From: a virus
IMG/VR virus record: IMGVR_UViG_3300021959_007301
Location: 23,243-87,242 of that record
Strand: one strand, 5' to 3'
DNA length: 64,000 nucleotides
Below are positions 8,387-17,406 of the stretch, piece after piece. The notes beneath the pieces are model-generated. The model ran no database searches, was not told the DNA's origin, and saw nothing but the letters and a program-made list of their open reading frames with translations. Made by a program: the position numbers and the translations under genes. Position 1 is the first letter of the stretch, and every line of letters begins with the position of its first letter.

Positions 8387-9220
8387 ATGGCAACGAAACA
8401 TAAACTTATTGCAGACTTGGGACTTGCAACTAACGGTGACTTGAGTGTTGATGGAAACGCAACAATTACAGGAAACTTAACGGTTAATGGTACGACAATT
8501 ACCATTAACTCTACTACCACATCAGTTGAAGACAGTTTATTAGAACTTGCAAATCAGAACACTTCTAGTGACACTATAGATATTGGTTTCTATGGTAACT
8601 ATGATGATGGTTTATCAGATGATGCAAGTGAGTATACAGGTCTATTCAGAGATGCATCAGATTCCACATGGAAACTCTTTGATGGTCTAGAAGTCGAGCC
8701 AGGAACAACGGTAGACACTACAGGTTCAGGATATGCAAAGGCAGCACTAGAAGTTGGTGATTTAACTGCAACGACACTCAATGTATCAAACAGTATCACT
8801 GGTGCAAGTATATCATACCCAACATCAGACGGAACAAGCGGACAGGTTCTTACAACCAATGGCAGTGGAACATTAACATTTCAAGATGCAGGAAGTGGAC
8901 TTAGTGAAGGTAGTGTAACAACTACATCAACTTCTGAAACAAATTTAGATACATGGTCTTCTTCAACGTATCGATCCGTTAAATATACTATATCAATTTC
9001 AGATAGTACTGCAGGTGATTACGAAATGACTGAGATACATGTACTACACGATGGTACAAATGCATATTTCTCTCAATTCGGTACTGTACTTGCAGGAACC
9101 ACGAGTGAATTAGTATCTTTTGGTGTTGATATCAGTGGTGGGGATGTGAGATTAAGAATTACACCTGCTTCTACAAACTCTACTGCAATAAAGTTTAAAA
9201 AAATTGAAATTGGGGTGTAG
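8387..9220 (+). CDS. Tail fibre protein
   Basis: This 277-residue protein starts MATKHKLIADLGLATNGDLSVDG. The shaft motif ITGNLTVNGTTITINSTTT is shared with the fibres at 5614 and 9550. A mid segment reads LFRDASDSTWKLFDGLE, typical of fibre domains. The C-terminal module HDGTNAYFSQFGTV...DVRLRITPASTNSTAIKF is shared with the two upstream proteins. Translation is predicted to begin at the first base of the transcript. Confidence 0.7.
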   Translation: MATKHKLIADLGLATNGDLSVDGNATITGNLTVNGTTITINSTTTSVEDSLLELANQNTSSDTIDIGFYGNYDDGLSDDASEYTGLFRDASDSTWKLFDGLEVEPGTTVDTTGSGYAKAALEVGDLTATTLNVSNSITGASISYPTSDGTSGQVLTTNGSGTLTFQDAGSGLSEGSVTTTSTSETNLDTWSSSTYRSVKYTISISDSTAGDYEMTEIHVLHDGTNAYFSQFGTVLAGTTSELVSFGVDISGGDVRLRITPASTNSTAIKFKKIEIGV

Positions 9221-9237
9221 TTTAAACATCACAAACT

Positions 9238-9245
9238 CATAAATA
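9238..9245 (+). promoter_or_regulatory. Late promoter (CATAAATA)
   Basis: This motif lies 18 nt after the previous stop. The predicted +1 is near 9251 and the leader is about 40 nt to the ATG at 9290. An AAGTGT/ACACTT inverted repeat (9247-9264) overlaps the start region. Confidence 0.65.
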
Positions 9246-9289
9246 CAAGTGTTAAACCACACTTTTAAGTTTTATAGGACACACAAAAC

Positions 9290-9550
9290 ATGGCAACACA
9301 GAATACATTTGTTATAGAGTACGGATTGACAGTGGGTTCTACAGAGGTTATCAATAGTTCAGGTAAACTACAGGCAACTGCATTATCAGAATTAGACACA
9401 GATAGTCTTTCAGAAGGTTCCACGAATCAATACTTTTCAAACACAAGAGCAAGAGGTTCTATATCACTTGCTACTGGAGAATCAAATTTAAGTTATAATT
9501 CATCTACTGGTGAACTTTCATTACCAACAGTTGATGGGGGTAGTATCTAA
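9290..9550 (+). CDS. Short fibre-like protein
   Basis: This 86-residue protein has the head FVIEYGLTVGSTEVINSSGKLQA, paralogous to the start of the next protein (FIIKNGLTVGNVEVIDSSGN). It has the motif SEGSTNQYFSNTRARGSIS, also found in the 9550 protein (SEGSTNLYHTTARARGSIS), and ends VDGGSI. It looks like a minimised fibre: head, one repeat and the end. It overlaps the next gene by one base. Confidence 0.6.
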   Translation: MATQNTFVIEYGLTVGSTEVINSSGKLQATALSELDTDSLSEGSTNQYFSNTRARGSISLATGESNLSYNSSTGELSLPTVDGGSI

Positions 9551-11067
9551 TGGCAGGGGAAAAGAATTTTATAATCAAGAATGGTCTGACCGTTGGTAAC
9601 GTAGAGGTTATCGATAGTTCAGGTAACATCACTGCAAGTGGTGTTGGTGCTGCCGTTCAAGAAGCAATCGCAGACAAAATCGGTGGTATTATTCAGGGTT
9701 CAGGTTCAACCACAGTAACCTATGATGATACAAACGATACTATCACGATTTCATCAACTGGTAAGACAGAAGAAGAGATTCAAGATATAGTTGGTGGTCA
9801 ATTAGTAACCAACGGTTCACATACAAACATTACTGCATCTTACGATGATGCAGGAGACGGTGCAGTTGACCTTGTAATTTCAGATGCAACAATTCAATCT
9901 AAAATTACTGCTGGAACTGGTGTTTCAGTTTCAAGTGGTGAAGTTAGTATCGGTCAGGCAGTAGGAACTTCAGATTCACCTTCATTTGCAGGTATGACAC
10001 TTACAGGTGCATCAACAGTTTCAGGACATATTCTTCCAAGTGCAGATGTTACCTACGACTTAGGTTCAGCATCGTATCAATGGAGAGACGTATATGTCGG
10101 GTCAGGGTCACTTTATGTTAACGGACAAAAAGTATTAGAAGATAGTTCAGGAACAATCGTTGTTTCTGCTGACAGTGACCAAAACCTTCAAATGAAAACT
10201 GCTGGTAGTGGTGACATTGAGTTCAACCCATCAGGTACAGGTATCATTCAAGCAAAAGGTACACTTCAAATGTTGGATGGTGAAACAATCACCAACAGTG
10301 CAGGTAACGATGTAGAGTTTGGAAACAATATCAGTGTAAACCAAATTGCATCAAGAAGTGCAGATACTAACTTAGTATTAAGTGGTAATGGAACAGGTAA
10401 TGTTACACTTAACGATACAGTTGTAATTACTGGAGACCTTACAGTTTCAGGTACAACAACTACTGTTAACTCAGAAACAATCAACCTTGCAGATAACATT
10501 CTAAATTTAAACTCTGATTTCACATCAGGTTCACCTACTCAAGATGCTGGTTTAAGTATCTCAAGAGGTGGTTCAGCTGCAAAAACATTCTTATGGGATG
10601 AGACCAACGATAGATGGACAGTCGGTTCAGAGTCTATGGTTGCAGCAACATTTATTGGTAACTTAACTGGAGATGTAACTGGAACAGTTTCAGATATTTC
10701 AAACCATGATACAGACGATGTTTCTGAAGGCTCAACCAATTTATATCATACTACTGCAAGAGCAAGAGGTTCAATCTCTGCTGGTGGTGATTTATCATAC
10801 AACAGTTCAACTGGTGTAGTATCATTTACTGAAAGAACAGATTCAGAAGTACAAGGATTAATCACTGCAGGAACTGGTGTTTCAGTTTCTTCAGGTCAGG
10901 TAAGTATCGGACAGGCAGTTTCAACATCATCAAACGTAGAGTTTACACAAATTAGTACAAACTATGCCAACAATAGTGGTGCTGTTGCAAGGAATATACA
11001 TCAATCAACTTCTACACCTTCATCAGGTGATGGTGCAGTTGGTGACTTGTGGATTTACTACGCATAA
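9550..11067 (+). CDS. Large tail fibre protein
   Basis: This 505-residue protein has an N-terminal attachment-like segment shared with the 9290 protein. Two near-identical repeats follow, ITAGTGVSVSSG(E/Q)VSIGQAV. Others are GDLTVSGTTTTVNSETINLADNI (shaft motif) and GDVTGTVSDISNHDTDDVSEGSTN. The end HQSTSTPSSGDGAVGDLWIYYA resembles the C-terminus of the protein at 857 (GVGSTATGHLWFVI). A fibre shaft is the best reading; the tip domain is not identified. Confidence 0.75.
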   Translation: MAGEKNFIIKNGLTVGNVEVIDSSGNITASGVGAAVQEAIADKIGGIIQGSGSTTVTYDDTNDTITISSTGKTEEEIQDIVGGQLVTNGSHTNITASYDDAGDGAVDLVISDATIQSKITAGTGVSVSSGEVSIGQAVGTSDSPSFAGMTLTGASTVSGHILPSADVTYDLGSASYQWRDVYVGSGSLYVNGQKVLEDSSGTIVVSADSDQNLQMKTAGSGDIEFNPSGTGIIQAKGTLQMLDGETITNSAGNDVEFGNNISVNQIASRSADTNLVLSGNGTGNVTLNDTVVITGDLTVSGTTTTVNSETINLADNILNLNSDFTSGSPTQDAGLSISRGGSAAKTFLWDETNDRWTVGSESMVAATFIGNLTGDVTGTVSDISNHDTDDVSEGSTNLYHTTARARGSISAGGDLSYNSSTGVVSFTERTDSEVQGLITAGTGVSVSSGQVSIGQAVSTSSNVEFTQISTNYANNSGAVARNIHQSTSTPSSGDGAVGDLWIYYA

Positions 11068-11070
11068 ATA
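11063..11070 (+). promoter_or_regulatory. Late promoter (CATAAATA) inside an inverted repeat
   Basis: The motif overlaps the stop codon of the upstream fibre. It lies between perfect arms TACGCA (11059-11064) and TGCGTA (11073-11078). The predicted +1 is near 11076. Confidence 0.6.
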
Positions 11071-11101
11071 ATTGCGTAGATTAGTGAGGATAAAAACATA
11101 A

Positions 11102-12073
11102 ATGGCGTCAGGTAATCAAAGCGTAAAAACACCTACAGGGTGGAGTGCTACAAGAGGTGCATGGGTAAAAACTGCACAAGGTACTTGGAGTGCTGTAAAA
11201 CAAATTTACATCAAAACTCCTACTGGTTGGAATGACGCTTCAGGTCAAGAGTTAACTCAACAACCTTATCCGTACATTGCAAATGGTCAGTATCCATATA
11301 TTGCTAATGCACAACAACCTTATCCGTACATTGCAAATGGACAAACACCATATATTGCAGATGCACAACAACCTTATCCTTATATAGCAAATGCACAATC
11401 ACCATATATTGCTGATGCACAACAACCTTATCCTTACATTGCAAATGCACAGTCACCTTATATTGCAAATGGTCAGACACCATTTACGTATCAACATAGA
11501 CAACCATTTACATATGCTAGACAAGGTCAGACACCATTTACGTATCAACATAGACAACCTGTAACATATGCTAGACAAGGACAAACTCCTTTCACATATC
11601 AAAACAGACAACCGTTTACCTATCAACATAGGTCACCGTTTACCTATCAACATAGGTCACCGTTTACATACAACCATAGGTCTCCATTTACATACAGAAA
11701 CCCTGTGTCTGCACAAGAACCTAATATTAGAAATGGTCAAACACCGTTCACTTATAGTGCAAGGTATCCTGCAAATGCTCGATATCCAGCAAACGGTCAA
11801 ACACCGTTCACTTATAGTGCAAGGTATCCTGCAAATGCAAGACAACCAGTAGCATTTAGGTCACCGTTTACATATCGTGTACCTTATATTGCTAATGCAA
11901 GACAACCAAACAGTGCAAGGAACCCATTTACCTATCGTGTGCCTTATATTGCAAACGCAAGACAACCAAGTACAGCACAACAACCGTATACGTATAACTT
12001 CAGACAGAATGTTGTATACTTCTACGGTGGTGGTGGCGGCGGTGGCGGTTTCTTCCCACAACAATTGAAATAA
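11102..12073 (+). CDS. PFTY/PYIAN-repeat protein with N-terminal TGW module
   Basis: In this 323-residue protein, residues 1-48 form a module with three related strands (VKTPTGWSATRGAWVKT, AQGTWSAVKQIYIKT, PTGWNDASG), like small domains of phage tail proteins. Residues about 52-300 are repeats: PYPYIANAQS/PYIADAQQ blocks, then PFTYQHRQ/PFTYARQGQT, then YPANAR and PYIANARQ. It ends in a Gly run (GGGGGGGF). The repeat vocabulary is the same as at 1974, 3191 and 12092, so the four genes are paralogues with swapped globular ends. Confidence 0.7.
   Translation: MASGNQSVKTPTGWSATRGAWVKTAQGTWSAVKQIYIKTPTGWNDASGQELTQQPYPYIANGQYPYIANAQQPYPYIANGQTPYIADAQQPYPYIANAQSPYIADAQQPYPYIANAQSPYIANGQTPFTYQHRQPFTYARQGQTPFTYQHRQPVTYARQGQTPFTYQNRQPFTYQHRSPFTYQHRSPFTYNHRSPFTYRNPVSAQEPNIRNGQTPFTYSARYPANARYPANGQTPFTYSARYPANARQPVAFRSPFTYRVPYIANARQPNSARNPFTYRVPYIANARQPSTAQQPYTYNFRQNVVYFYGGGGGGGGFFPQQLK
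11255..11995 (+). repeat. Coding repeat array 3 (PFTY/PYIAN units)
   Basis: This array includes a recent 60-bp tandem duplication. The stretch starting at about 11738 (GGTCAAACACCG...) recurs at about 11798 with more than 40 identical bases. Several 24-bp tandem copies lie near 11620-11660. Confidence 0.85.
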
Positions 12074-12091
12074 TGAGGATTATAAAGTAAA

Positions 12092-12919
12092 ATGGCAACA
12101 GGTTTTTATAGGACGATAACAACAGGAAATGCGAGAAGCACGATAAACGTGCAGACTCCGTTTACCTATAATGCTAGGTATCCTGCATCAGCACAACAAC
12201 CGTTTACGTTCCAAAACCCATTTACGTATTCCAATAGATATCCTGCATCAGCACAACAACCTGTAACTTATCGGTCACCGTTTACATATCGTGTGCCTTA
12301 TATTGCTAATGCAAGACAACCGTTTACCTATAGAGTACCATTTACATATAGGGTTCCTTATATTGCTAATGCAAGACAACCGTTTACATACAACTATAGG
12401 TCACCATTTACCTATAGAAACCCTGTGTCTGCACAAGAACCAAATATAAGGTCTGCACAAGAACCAAATATAAGGTCAGCACAAGAACCTAACATTAGAA
12501 ATGCACAAAGTCCATATATTGCATCAGCACAACAACCGTACCCATATATTGCAAATGCACAATCGCCTTATATTGCTAATGCACAACAACCGTATCCTTA
12601 CATTGCAAATGGACAATACCCATATATTGCTAGTGCAAGACAACCGTTTACATATCAACATAGACAACCAGTGACATATGCAAGACAGGGTCAAACACCT
12701 TTCACCTATCAGCATAGACAACCAGTGACATATGCAAGACAGGGTCAAACACCTTTCACCTATCAAAATAGACAACCATTTACTTATGCACGTCAAGGTC
12801 AAACACCATTTACCTATCAACATAGACAACCGTTTACCTATGCAAGACAGGGTAGAACTCCAGTTGCAAGATGGGATGGTGAATTATCACAACAGTGGCC
12901 TGCAACACCTATTTCCTAG
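12092..12919 (+). CDS. PFTY/PYIAN-repeat protein, nearly all repeat
   Basis: This 275-residue protein has about 15 unique N-terminal residues (MATGFYRTITTGNARS). Repeats then run almost to the end: YPASAQQ, PFTYRVPYIANARQ, three consecutive EPNIRSAQ-type units, PYPYIANAQS, and 18-residue PFTYQHRQPVTYARQGQT doublets. The short tail is ARWDGELSQQWPATPIS. It lacks a clear globular domain, unlike its three paralogues, so it may be a fibre spacer or work with another protein. Confidence 0.7.
   Translation: MATGFYRTITTGNARSTINVQTPFTYNARYPASAQQPFTFQNPFTYSNRYPASAQQPVTYRSPFTYRVPYIANARQPFTYRVPFTYRVPYIANARQPFTYNYRSPFTYRNPVSAQEPNIRSAQEPNIRSAQEPNIRNAQSPYIASAQQPYPYIANAQSPYIANAQQPYPYIANGQYPYIASARQPFTYQHRQPVTYARQGQTPFTYQHRQPVTYARQGQTPFTYQNRQPFTYARQGQTPFTYQHRQPFTYARQGRTPVARWDGELSQQWPATPIS
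12150..12870 (+). repeat. Coding repeat array 4 with exact 54-bp tandem copies
   Basis: The sequence beginning at 12659 recurs at 12713 with a 54-bp period and essentially no differences over about 53 bases. This indicates recent repeat expansion. 54 bp equals one 8+10 residue doublet. Confidence 0.85.
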
Positions 12920-12921
12920 TG

Positions 12922-12929
12922 ACTAAATA
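12922..12929 (+). promoter_or_regulatory. Late promoter (ACTAAATA)
   Basis: The motif is just after the repeat-protein stop. The predicted +1 is near 12935, 24 nt before the ATG at 12959. Confidence 0.65.
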
Positions 12930-12958
12930 CTAGTAAGTTTAACAATTCGGTTTATATT

Positions 12959-14512
12959 ATGTTTATTGATTTAAAGGAATACGATATTGCAAAAGAAATC
13001 CTCTCAAAGGTTGAGGATTTCAGTGGTAAGTATTATCATCTAGGACAAATTGACATAGACAGAGATTACTCTGAAAAAGAATCGTATAAGATTCTGAAGT
13101 ATGTCATGGAAGAAATCATTCCACCAATTAAGATTTTTAAATGGGGTGATTTTGAAAAGGAACGCAAATCATCTAAGTGGTCACTGTTCAACGGTCTCAA
13201 AAATGAAGCACCATGTTATCATAAATTCCTACCTTTAGGATACACCACCAAACCAAGAAATGAAGAGAAAGGTGTCGCAGGTATGGACACCATTACACTT
13301 GATGGTGAGTACATAGATATTGAAAACGAAGTCACATGGAATGATGGATACACTCCTACAGAAAGTGATGCAGAGTCATTACATTCAATGTATTACCATG
13401 CTGCAAAAGCACACTGGTTAACTCAAAGTATTCAAAAAGAAGGTCTTTGGGCACCAATTCAAGGTAAAGTGGTAGAACTTGTTAAAGATAGCAGATATCA
13501 ATTAAGAATACATCCAGGCTCTGTTAGGTCAGGAGTATTTGAAGAAATGGGTGACCCTGATATGGAGTTATGTATCATAGATAAGTATGATGCAATCGAT
13601 TCCCCTGCTGTTACTGTAGATGAACTTATAGAGTATTGGAAAACCAAACTTGATGCAAGACCTGAATTAAATAAAGACAATGGACACTATAATGTTTCCT
13701 TTACACTTATTGAAGGTGCATTAGAGTATAATACAAACTTAATGAACGTAGGTATGTTTCGTCCAGTTGTATATGAATTCAATAAAAAGGTTACAGAACT
13801 TGCAAAAGGTAAACCATTCAATATCTATATTGGATACGACAGTAGACACAGAGACCTGCCTGAGATTGCAAAAAAATCTATATTAGACACCATCGAAAAG
13901 GACACTGGTAATGGTCACTGTATTGAACAGGTAAAATTTAAACCTGAAGTTAAGTTCTTAGATGTTTCAAAGATACCTGAATACACTAGAGAGTATGCAA
14001 ATCAATCAACTGAGTTTACTTACAGTAGATTTTTAATTCCATACTTAGAGAACTATGAAGGATTCAGTATGTTCATTGATGATGACTTCATCTTTCAAAA
14101 AAGTTTATTACCTATGTTCTATTATTTAAATCCTGATGATGCTGTTGCATGTATTCAGTATCCACAATACAAACATGATGGCACTAAGTTTAAAGGTGAG
14201 GTAAATATCGATTACCCCAAAAAACTGTGGTCAAGTCTAATGATATTTAACAATGGACATGAAGATTGTAAAAAATTAACACCTGAAGTGGTTAACACTT
14301 GGACAGGAAAACAACTCCATCAATTTGAATGGACGGACAAAATCAGTAAGATTCCTGAACGATATATATTTACAGAAGGGTATGATGACCCTGAAACTAA
14401 ATGGGATTTCAACGGTATTCATTACACAAGGGGTGGGCCTTGGGTAGAAAGTATGGATTATTCCCACATAAATAATTTAGATATTTACAAAAGATGGGAA
14501 ATTTTAGTTTGA
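12959..14512 (+). CDS. Glycosyltransferase-like protein with N-terminal extension
   Basis: In this 517-residue protein the C-terminal half (from about 280) looks like a GT-A glycosyltransferase of GT8-like type. It has PFNIYIGYDSRHRDLPEIAKKS (nucleotide-sugar binding start), a YSRFLIPYLENYEGFSMFIDDDFIF block containing the DxD metal site, and a late HYTRGGPW segment. The N-terminal half is unassigned; it contains LRIHPGSVRSG followed by an acidic stretch. It sits after the repeat-fibre genes, so it might glycosylate virion or host-surface components. The substrate is unknown. Confidence 0.65.
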   Translation: MFIDLKEYDIAKEILSKVEDFSGKYYHLGQIDIDRDYSEKESYKILKYVMEEIIPPIKIFKWGDFEKERKSSKWSLFNGLKNEAPCYHKFLPLGYTTKPRNEEKGVAGMDTITLDGEYIDIENEVTWNDGYTPTESDAESLHSMYYHAAKAHWLTQSIQKEGLWAPIQGKVVELVKDSRYQLRIHPGSVRSGVFEEMGDPDMELCIIDKYDAIDSPAVTVDELIEYWKTKLDARPELNKDNGHYNVSFTLIEGALEYNTNLMNVGMFRPVVYEFNKKVTELAKGKPFNIYIGYDSRHRDLPEIAKKSILDTIEKDTGNGHCIEQVKFKPEVKFLDVSKIPEYTREYANQSTEFTYSRFLIPYLENYEGFSMFIDDDFIFQKSLLPMFYYLNPDDAVACIQYPQYKHDGTKFKGEVNIDYPKKLWSSLMIFNNGHEDCKKLTPEVVNTWTGKQLHQFEWTDKISKIPERYIFTEGYDDPETKWDFNGIHYTRGGPWVESMDYSHINNLDIYKRWEILV

Positions 14513-14537
14513 CAAATCCCACATTATAGTTTATAAT
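14509..14537 (+). promoter_or_regulatory. sigma70-like promoter (TTGACA-17-TATAAT)
   Basis: Both boxes match the bacterial consensus perfectly with a 17-bp spacer. The -35 box lies between TGGGA and TCCCA arms (about 14494-14522). It should drive the 14554-17406 genes early by host polymerase. Confidence 0.85.
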
Positions 14538-14553
14538 ATGAAAGAGGTAACTT

Positions 14554-15120
14554 ATGAAAAGTGAATTAATATATACAGAAAATGGTGAATTGAGAATCAC
14601 CAAACCTAATGGTCTCTCATACAGTTTTGAAAATGTAGATGCACCTGAGTTAGGTTTTGAATATGACATGCTGGTGTATTCAGACATCGAAGTCAAGGTT
14701 CTTAAATGGGACGATAGTTTAGGGTTTGATAGTCAAGACCACATAAAACTTAATGACGAAGAGAAAGATGCTATTGAGTTATACATAGAAAACTCTGAAC
14801 CTCCTATAGGTTATTCTTTAAACAACCAATTCCTAAAACGTCTTAATGACATGTGTCATGAAAATGTTAATAATCAATGTAATGCATATGGTTTTGATAA
14901 TGAAGTTGAAGTTCTTATTGCAGGTAGAGAGGGTTCAGCACATCCTGCAAGGTCACCTGCAAGACGTGTTTTAGAGTACATAGATGCCCTTTGGTGTTGT
15001 TATCAACAAGTAGAAGAAGAGATTTTAAATACTAGAGAAGACTTCTTAAAAGACTTCGAAGAGTATCTTAGTGTAATTCCACAACCTTTACAGGCACCTG
15101 ATAGTCAAGCCAGGACTTAG
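14554..15120 (+). CDS. Conserved phage protein of unknown function
   Basis: This 188-residue protein starts MKSELIYTENGELRI and follows a perfect sigma70-type promoter and an AGAGGT ribosome site. The N-terminal half is beta-rich. The C-terminal half is helical, with HPARSPARRVLEYIDALWCCYQ and an acidic tail. No family was recognised. It starts an operon that continues with oxygenase genes (1-nt spacing), so it may belong to that pathway or be a fibre-related protein. Confidence 0.55.
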   Translation: MKSELIYTENGELRITKPNGLSYSFENVDAPELGFEYDMLVYSDIEVKVLKWDDSLGFDSQDHIKLNDEEKDAIELYIENSEPPIGYSLNNQFLKRLNDMCHENVNNQCNAYGFDNEVEVLIAGREGSAHPARSPARRVLEYIDALWCCYQQVEEEILNTREDFLKDFEEYLSVIPQPLQAPDSQART

Positions 15121-15121
15121 T

Positions 15122-15844
15122 ATGTCTGATTTTGATATTGTGTACTTGGATGAACCATTCAAGGTCACAGAACTACCACTTAAAAAAATCTATGTAATTG
15201 ATGACTATCTATGTACAGAATTACATCATCATATAGATAAAATTTTAACCAATAGTTCTATATGGTCTAAGACCAATCAAGTAAGCAGTAGAAATCCCAC
15301 AGGATTACCACATCATAGTTTTTGGGGTGCAAGTTTTCTTAGAGAGGATGAAAGATTAGAACAAGGTCAAGATGAATATCACTCCTATATACCTTTATGG
15401 TTTAACCGAAGAATCCAAACTGACTTTCAATTTAAGTGGATTAGATTTCAATACATGGGATTGAATAGTCAGACACAAGGATTACATGGAACCACTCACT
15501 CTGATTGTGCTGACCATGATGAATGGAATCTATCTTTTTTATATTACTATAATAGATTTTGGAACAAGGAGTGGGGTGGAAATTTAAGATTTTATGATGA
15601 ACCACAGTTTGGACTTCAAGGTAGAGACGAACACATTAAAAACCATCAGATAGGTGAAGTTGAATTCAAACCTAATAGGTTATTAATGTTTGATGGTAGA
15701 ATACCACATGGTGCAGATGCACCAACACCTAAAGCAAAATATGTAGACAGAAGGTCAATTGTTCTTAGAGGTGACGAGGTTCAATTAATAGATAGTGAGG
15801 AAATGTTTAGTGCCAACGATAGAGTTCACAACATACGATACTGA
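15122..15844 (+). CDS. 2OG-Fe(II) dioxygenase (prolyl-4-hydroxylase-like)
   Basis: This 240-residue protein has the double-stranded beta-helix iron motif. HGTTHSDCADHDEWN holds the first His and Asp, WGGNLRFYDE is the typical mid-barrel strand, and IPHGADAP holds the distal His. An Arg in the following YVDRRSIVLRG binds 2-oxoglutarate in this family. Known members hydroxylate proteins or small molecules using O2 and 2-oxoglutarate. Related enzymes are frequent in marine T4-like phages. The substrate is unknown. Confidence 0.8.
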   Translation: MSDFDIVYLDEPFKVTELPLKKIYVIDDYLCTELHHHIDKILTNSSIWSKTNQVSSRNPTGLPHHSFWGASFLREDERLEQGQDEYHSYIPLWFNRRIQTDFQFKWIRFQYMGLNSQTQGLHGTTHSDCADHDEWNLSFLYYYNRFWNKEWGGNLRFYDEPQFGLQGRDEHIKNHQIGEVEFKPNRLLMFDGRIPHGADAPTPKAKYVDRRSIVLRGDEVQLIDSEEMFSANDRVHNIRY

Positions 15845-16712
15845 AACAACAAAAAACTTTAGACCTGTTTTAGCAAGAAAATACCAACCACATTGGTGGA
15901 AACGTGCTAAAGTTGGAATGGACGTTAGAAATAAGAAGACGACTACTATTCGTGCATGTCCTGCTATGGATGATTGGTTAAAGAGTGGGTGGTATTTAAT
16001 TGCAAATAGAGATTTGCATGTTAAGTTTGGAAGAACTCCTGAAACTAATGATGACCATTCTAGAGGTCATGTTGTAGATAATGGTGATTATGCATCACCT
16101 TCGCACCCCTCAGAACAAATGGCAGGTGCATTTCAATACTTAGATAATGAAGGCCCGATTAAAGATGCCTTTAAAATGAGAAATCCATGGAACGTAGTTA
16201 CACCTCCAGGCTATTCTTGTTTTTACTTAGACCCCTTTCTTTTTCAAAATAGATACTTTGCAACTTGGCAAGGAATTATAGATACCGATAAATTCAATAA
16301 GAATATGGACAATGCACAGATAATCTTTTATCCAAAGGTGAATCATTCATTTACTATAAAAGAAGGAACTCCTTTGTGTCAAGTGATTCCATATAAAAGA
16401 GAAGAGTGGAATGCAAGTTATATTCAATACGACCACAAATCATTCACAGAAAATAGGTCATCCGTTACATCACATCATTCACAAGAAGATGGAACAGGTG
16501 CAACAATGGATGAGTGGGTTAGAAAACCAGGCCTATCTGAATCAGATAGAGCAGAAAATTTAACTAGTGGTGGATATAGAAAAGGTGAATATTGGACACC
16601 TAAAGGCAAGTTTTATAAAGAAGAATCTCCACCACCTGAGTGTCCATTTCATGTAAGCGAAAACGATGATAGTGGAGAACATCAACTGGAGTTAGATTTA
16701 GATGGCAGTTAG
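15810..16712 (+). CDS. DUF6065-like protein
   Basis: This 300-residue protein starts at GTG 15810 (MPTIEFTTYDTE), because GAGG lies 9 nt upstream; a GTG at 15795 in the same frame is the alternative. The pattern RACPAMDDWLKSGWYLIANRDLHV, then FKMRNPWNVVTPPGYSCFYLDP, then HSFTIKEGTPLCQVIPYKREEW matches, from memory, the DUF6065 family often found beside 2OG oxygenases. It overlaps oxygenase genes at both ends (35 nt and 11 nt), suggesting a shared pathway. The function of the family is unknown. Confidence 0.6.
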   Translation: MPTIEFTTYDTETTKNFRPVLARKYQPHWWKRAKVGMDVRNKKTTTIRACPAMDDWLKSGWYLIANRDLHVKFGRTPETNDDHSRGHVVDNGDYASPSHPSEQMAGAFQYLDNEGPIKDAFKMRNPWNVVTPPGYSCFYLDPFLFQNRYFATWQGIIDTDKFNKNMDNAQIIFYPKVNHSFTIKEGTPLCQVIPYKREEWNASYIQYDHKSFTENRSSVTSHHSQEDGTGATMDEWVRKPGLSESDRAENLTSGGYRKGEYWTPKGKFYKEESPPPECPFHVSENDDSGEHQLELDLDGS

Positions 16713-17406
16713 ATTACTATTTCCTAATTTTGTATTTGAAAGAAACTTATTAGACCCAAACTTGGATAAAAGAAGAGGAATAACTAATGAGTATCTTCAA
16801 CAGTGTGTAGATGCAATAGATGGTATGAGAAGAAAAGACCCTGAAGGTAGAAGAGTATCTAATGCATATACTGGTTGGCAATCAAACGATGGGTGTGAAT
16901 CAAATCCAATTTTACAACAGTTAATGAGAAAAATAGAACAACTTTTTAAAGATGAAGTATTTCCTTTTCATGGATTAGACCAAACAAAAACATCGATACA
17001 TATTGGTAACTCTTGGGCTAACGTAAACGATTTCTCTGCATGGAATAAACCACATATGCATAATGGATGTTGGTATAGTGGTGTGTTTTATATAAAGGGA
17101 GACGGTGATGAAGGTTGCATAGATATGGTCGATAAAGATGTTAAGGTTGTGTCTGATTTTCCACATTCACCTCGGGCGCCAGGTTCTATGAGTTATGCAC
17201 CCACATCAGGTATGTTAATTTTATTTCCTAGTGGATTGATGCATATGGTAGAACCCAACATGACAGATAAAGACCGATACAGCATTTCATTCAATATGGT
17301 AGTTAAATACCATGGTGATGGAGGTCAATTTGGTGAACCACAAAACTACCATCCTGATGAATTTCTTTTTGAAATAGACGAAAACGGTGACCCTATAATG
17401 GGTTGA
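16702..17406 (+). CDS. Putative 2OG-Fe(II) oxygenase
   Basis: In this 234-residue protein the iron-site pattern is weaker than in its upstream neighbour but visible. KPHMHNGCWYSGVFYI is the first-His region. MLILFPSGLMHMVEPN holds a distal His followed by RYSISFNMV, with Arg in the cosubstrate position. It overlaps the DUF6065-like gene by 11 nt and ends the operon. It resembles small phage oxygenases acting near tail or surface genes. Whether the first ligand pair is complete is uncertain. Confidence 0.7.
   Translation: MAVRLLFPNFVFERNLLDPNLDKRRGITNEYLQQCVDAIDGMRRKDPEGRRVSNAYTGWQSNDGCESNPILQQLMRKIEQLFKDEVFPFHGLDQTKTSIHIGNSWANVNDFSAWNKPHMHNGCWYSGVFYIKGDGDEGCIDMVDKDVKVVSDFPHSPRAPGSMSYAPTSGMLILFPSGLMHMVEPNMTDKDRYSISFNMVVKYHGDGGQFGEPQNYHPDEFLFEIDENGDPIMG

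Noticed and set aside
12150-12870. CRISPR-like regular spacing of repeats
   Set aside because: Repeats are contiguous coding units with no unique spacers, no palindromic repeat and no cas genes.
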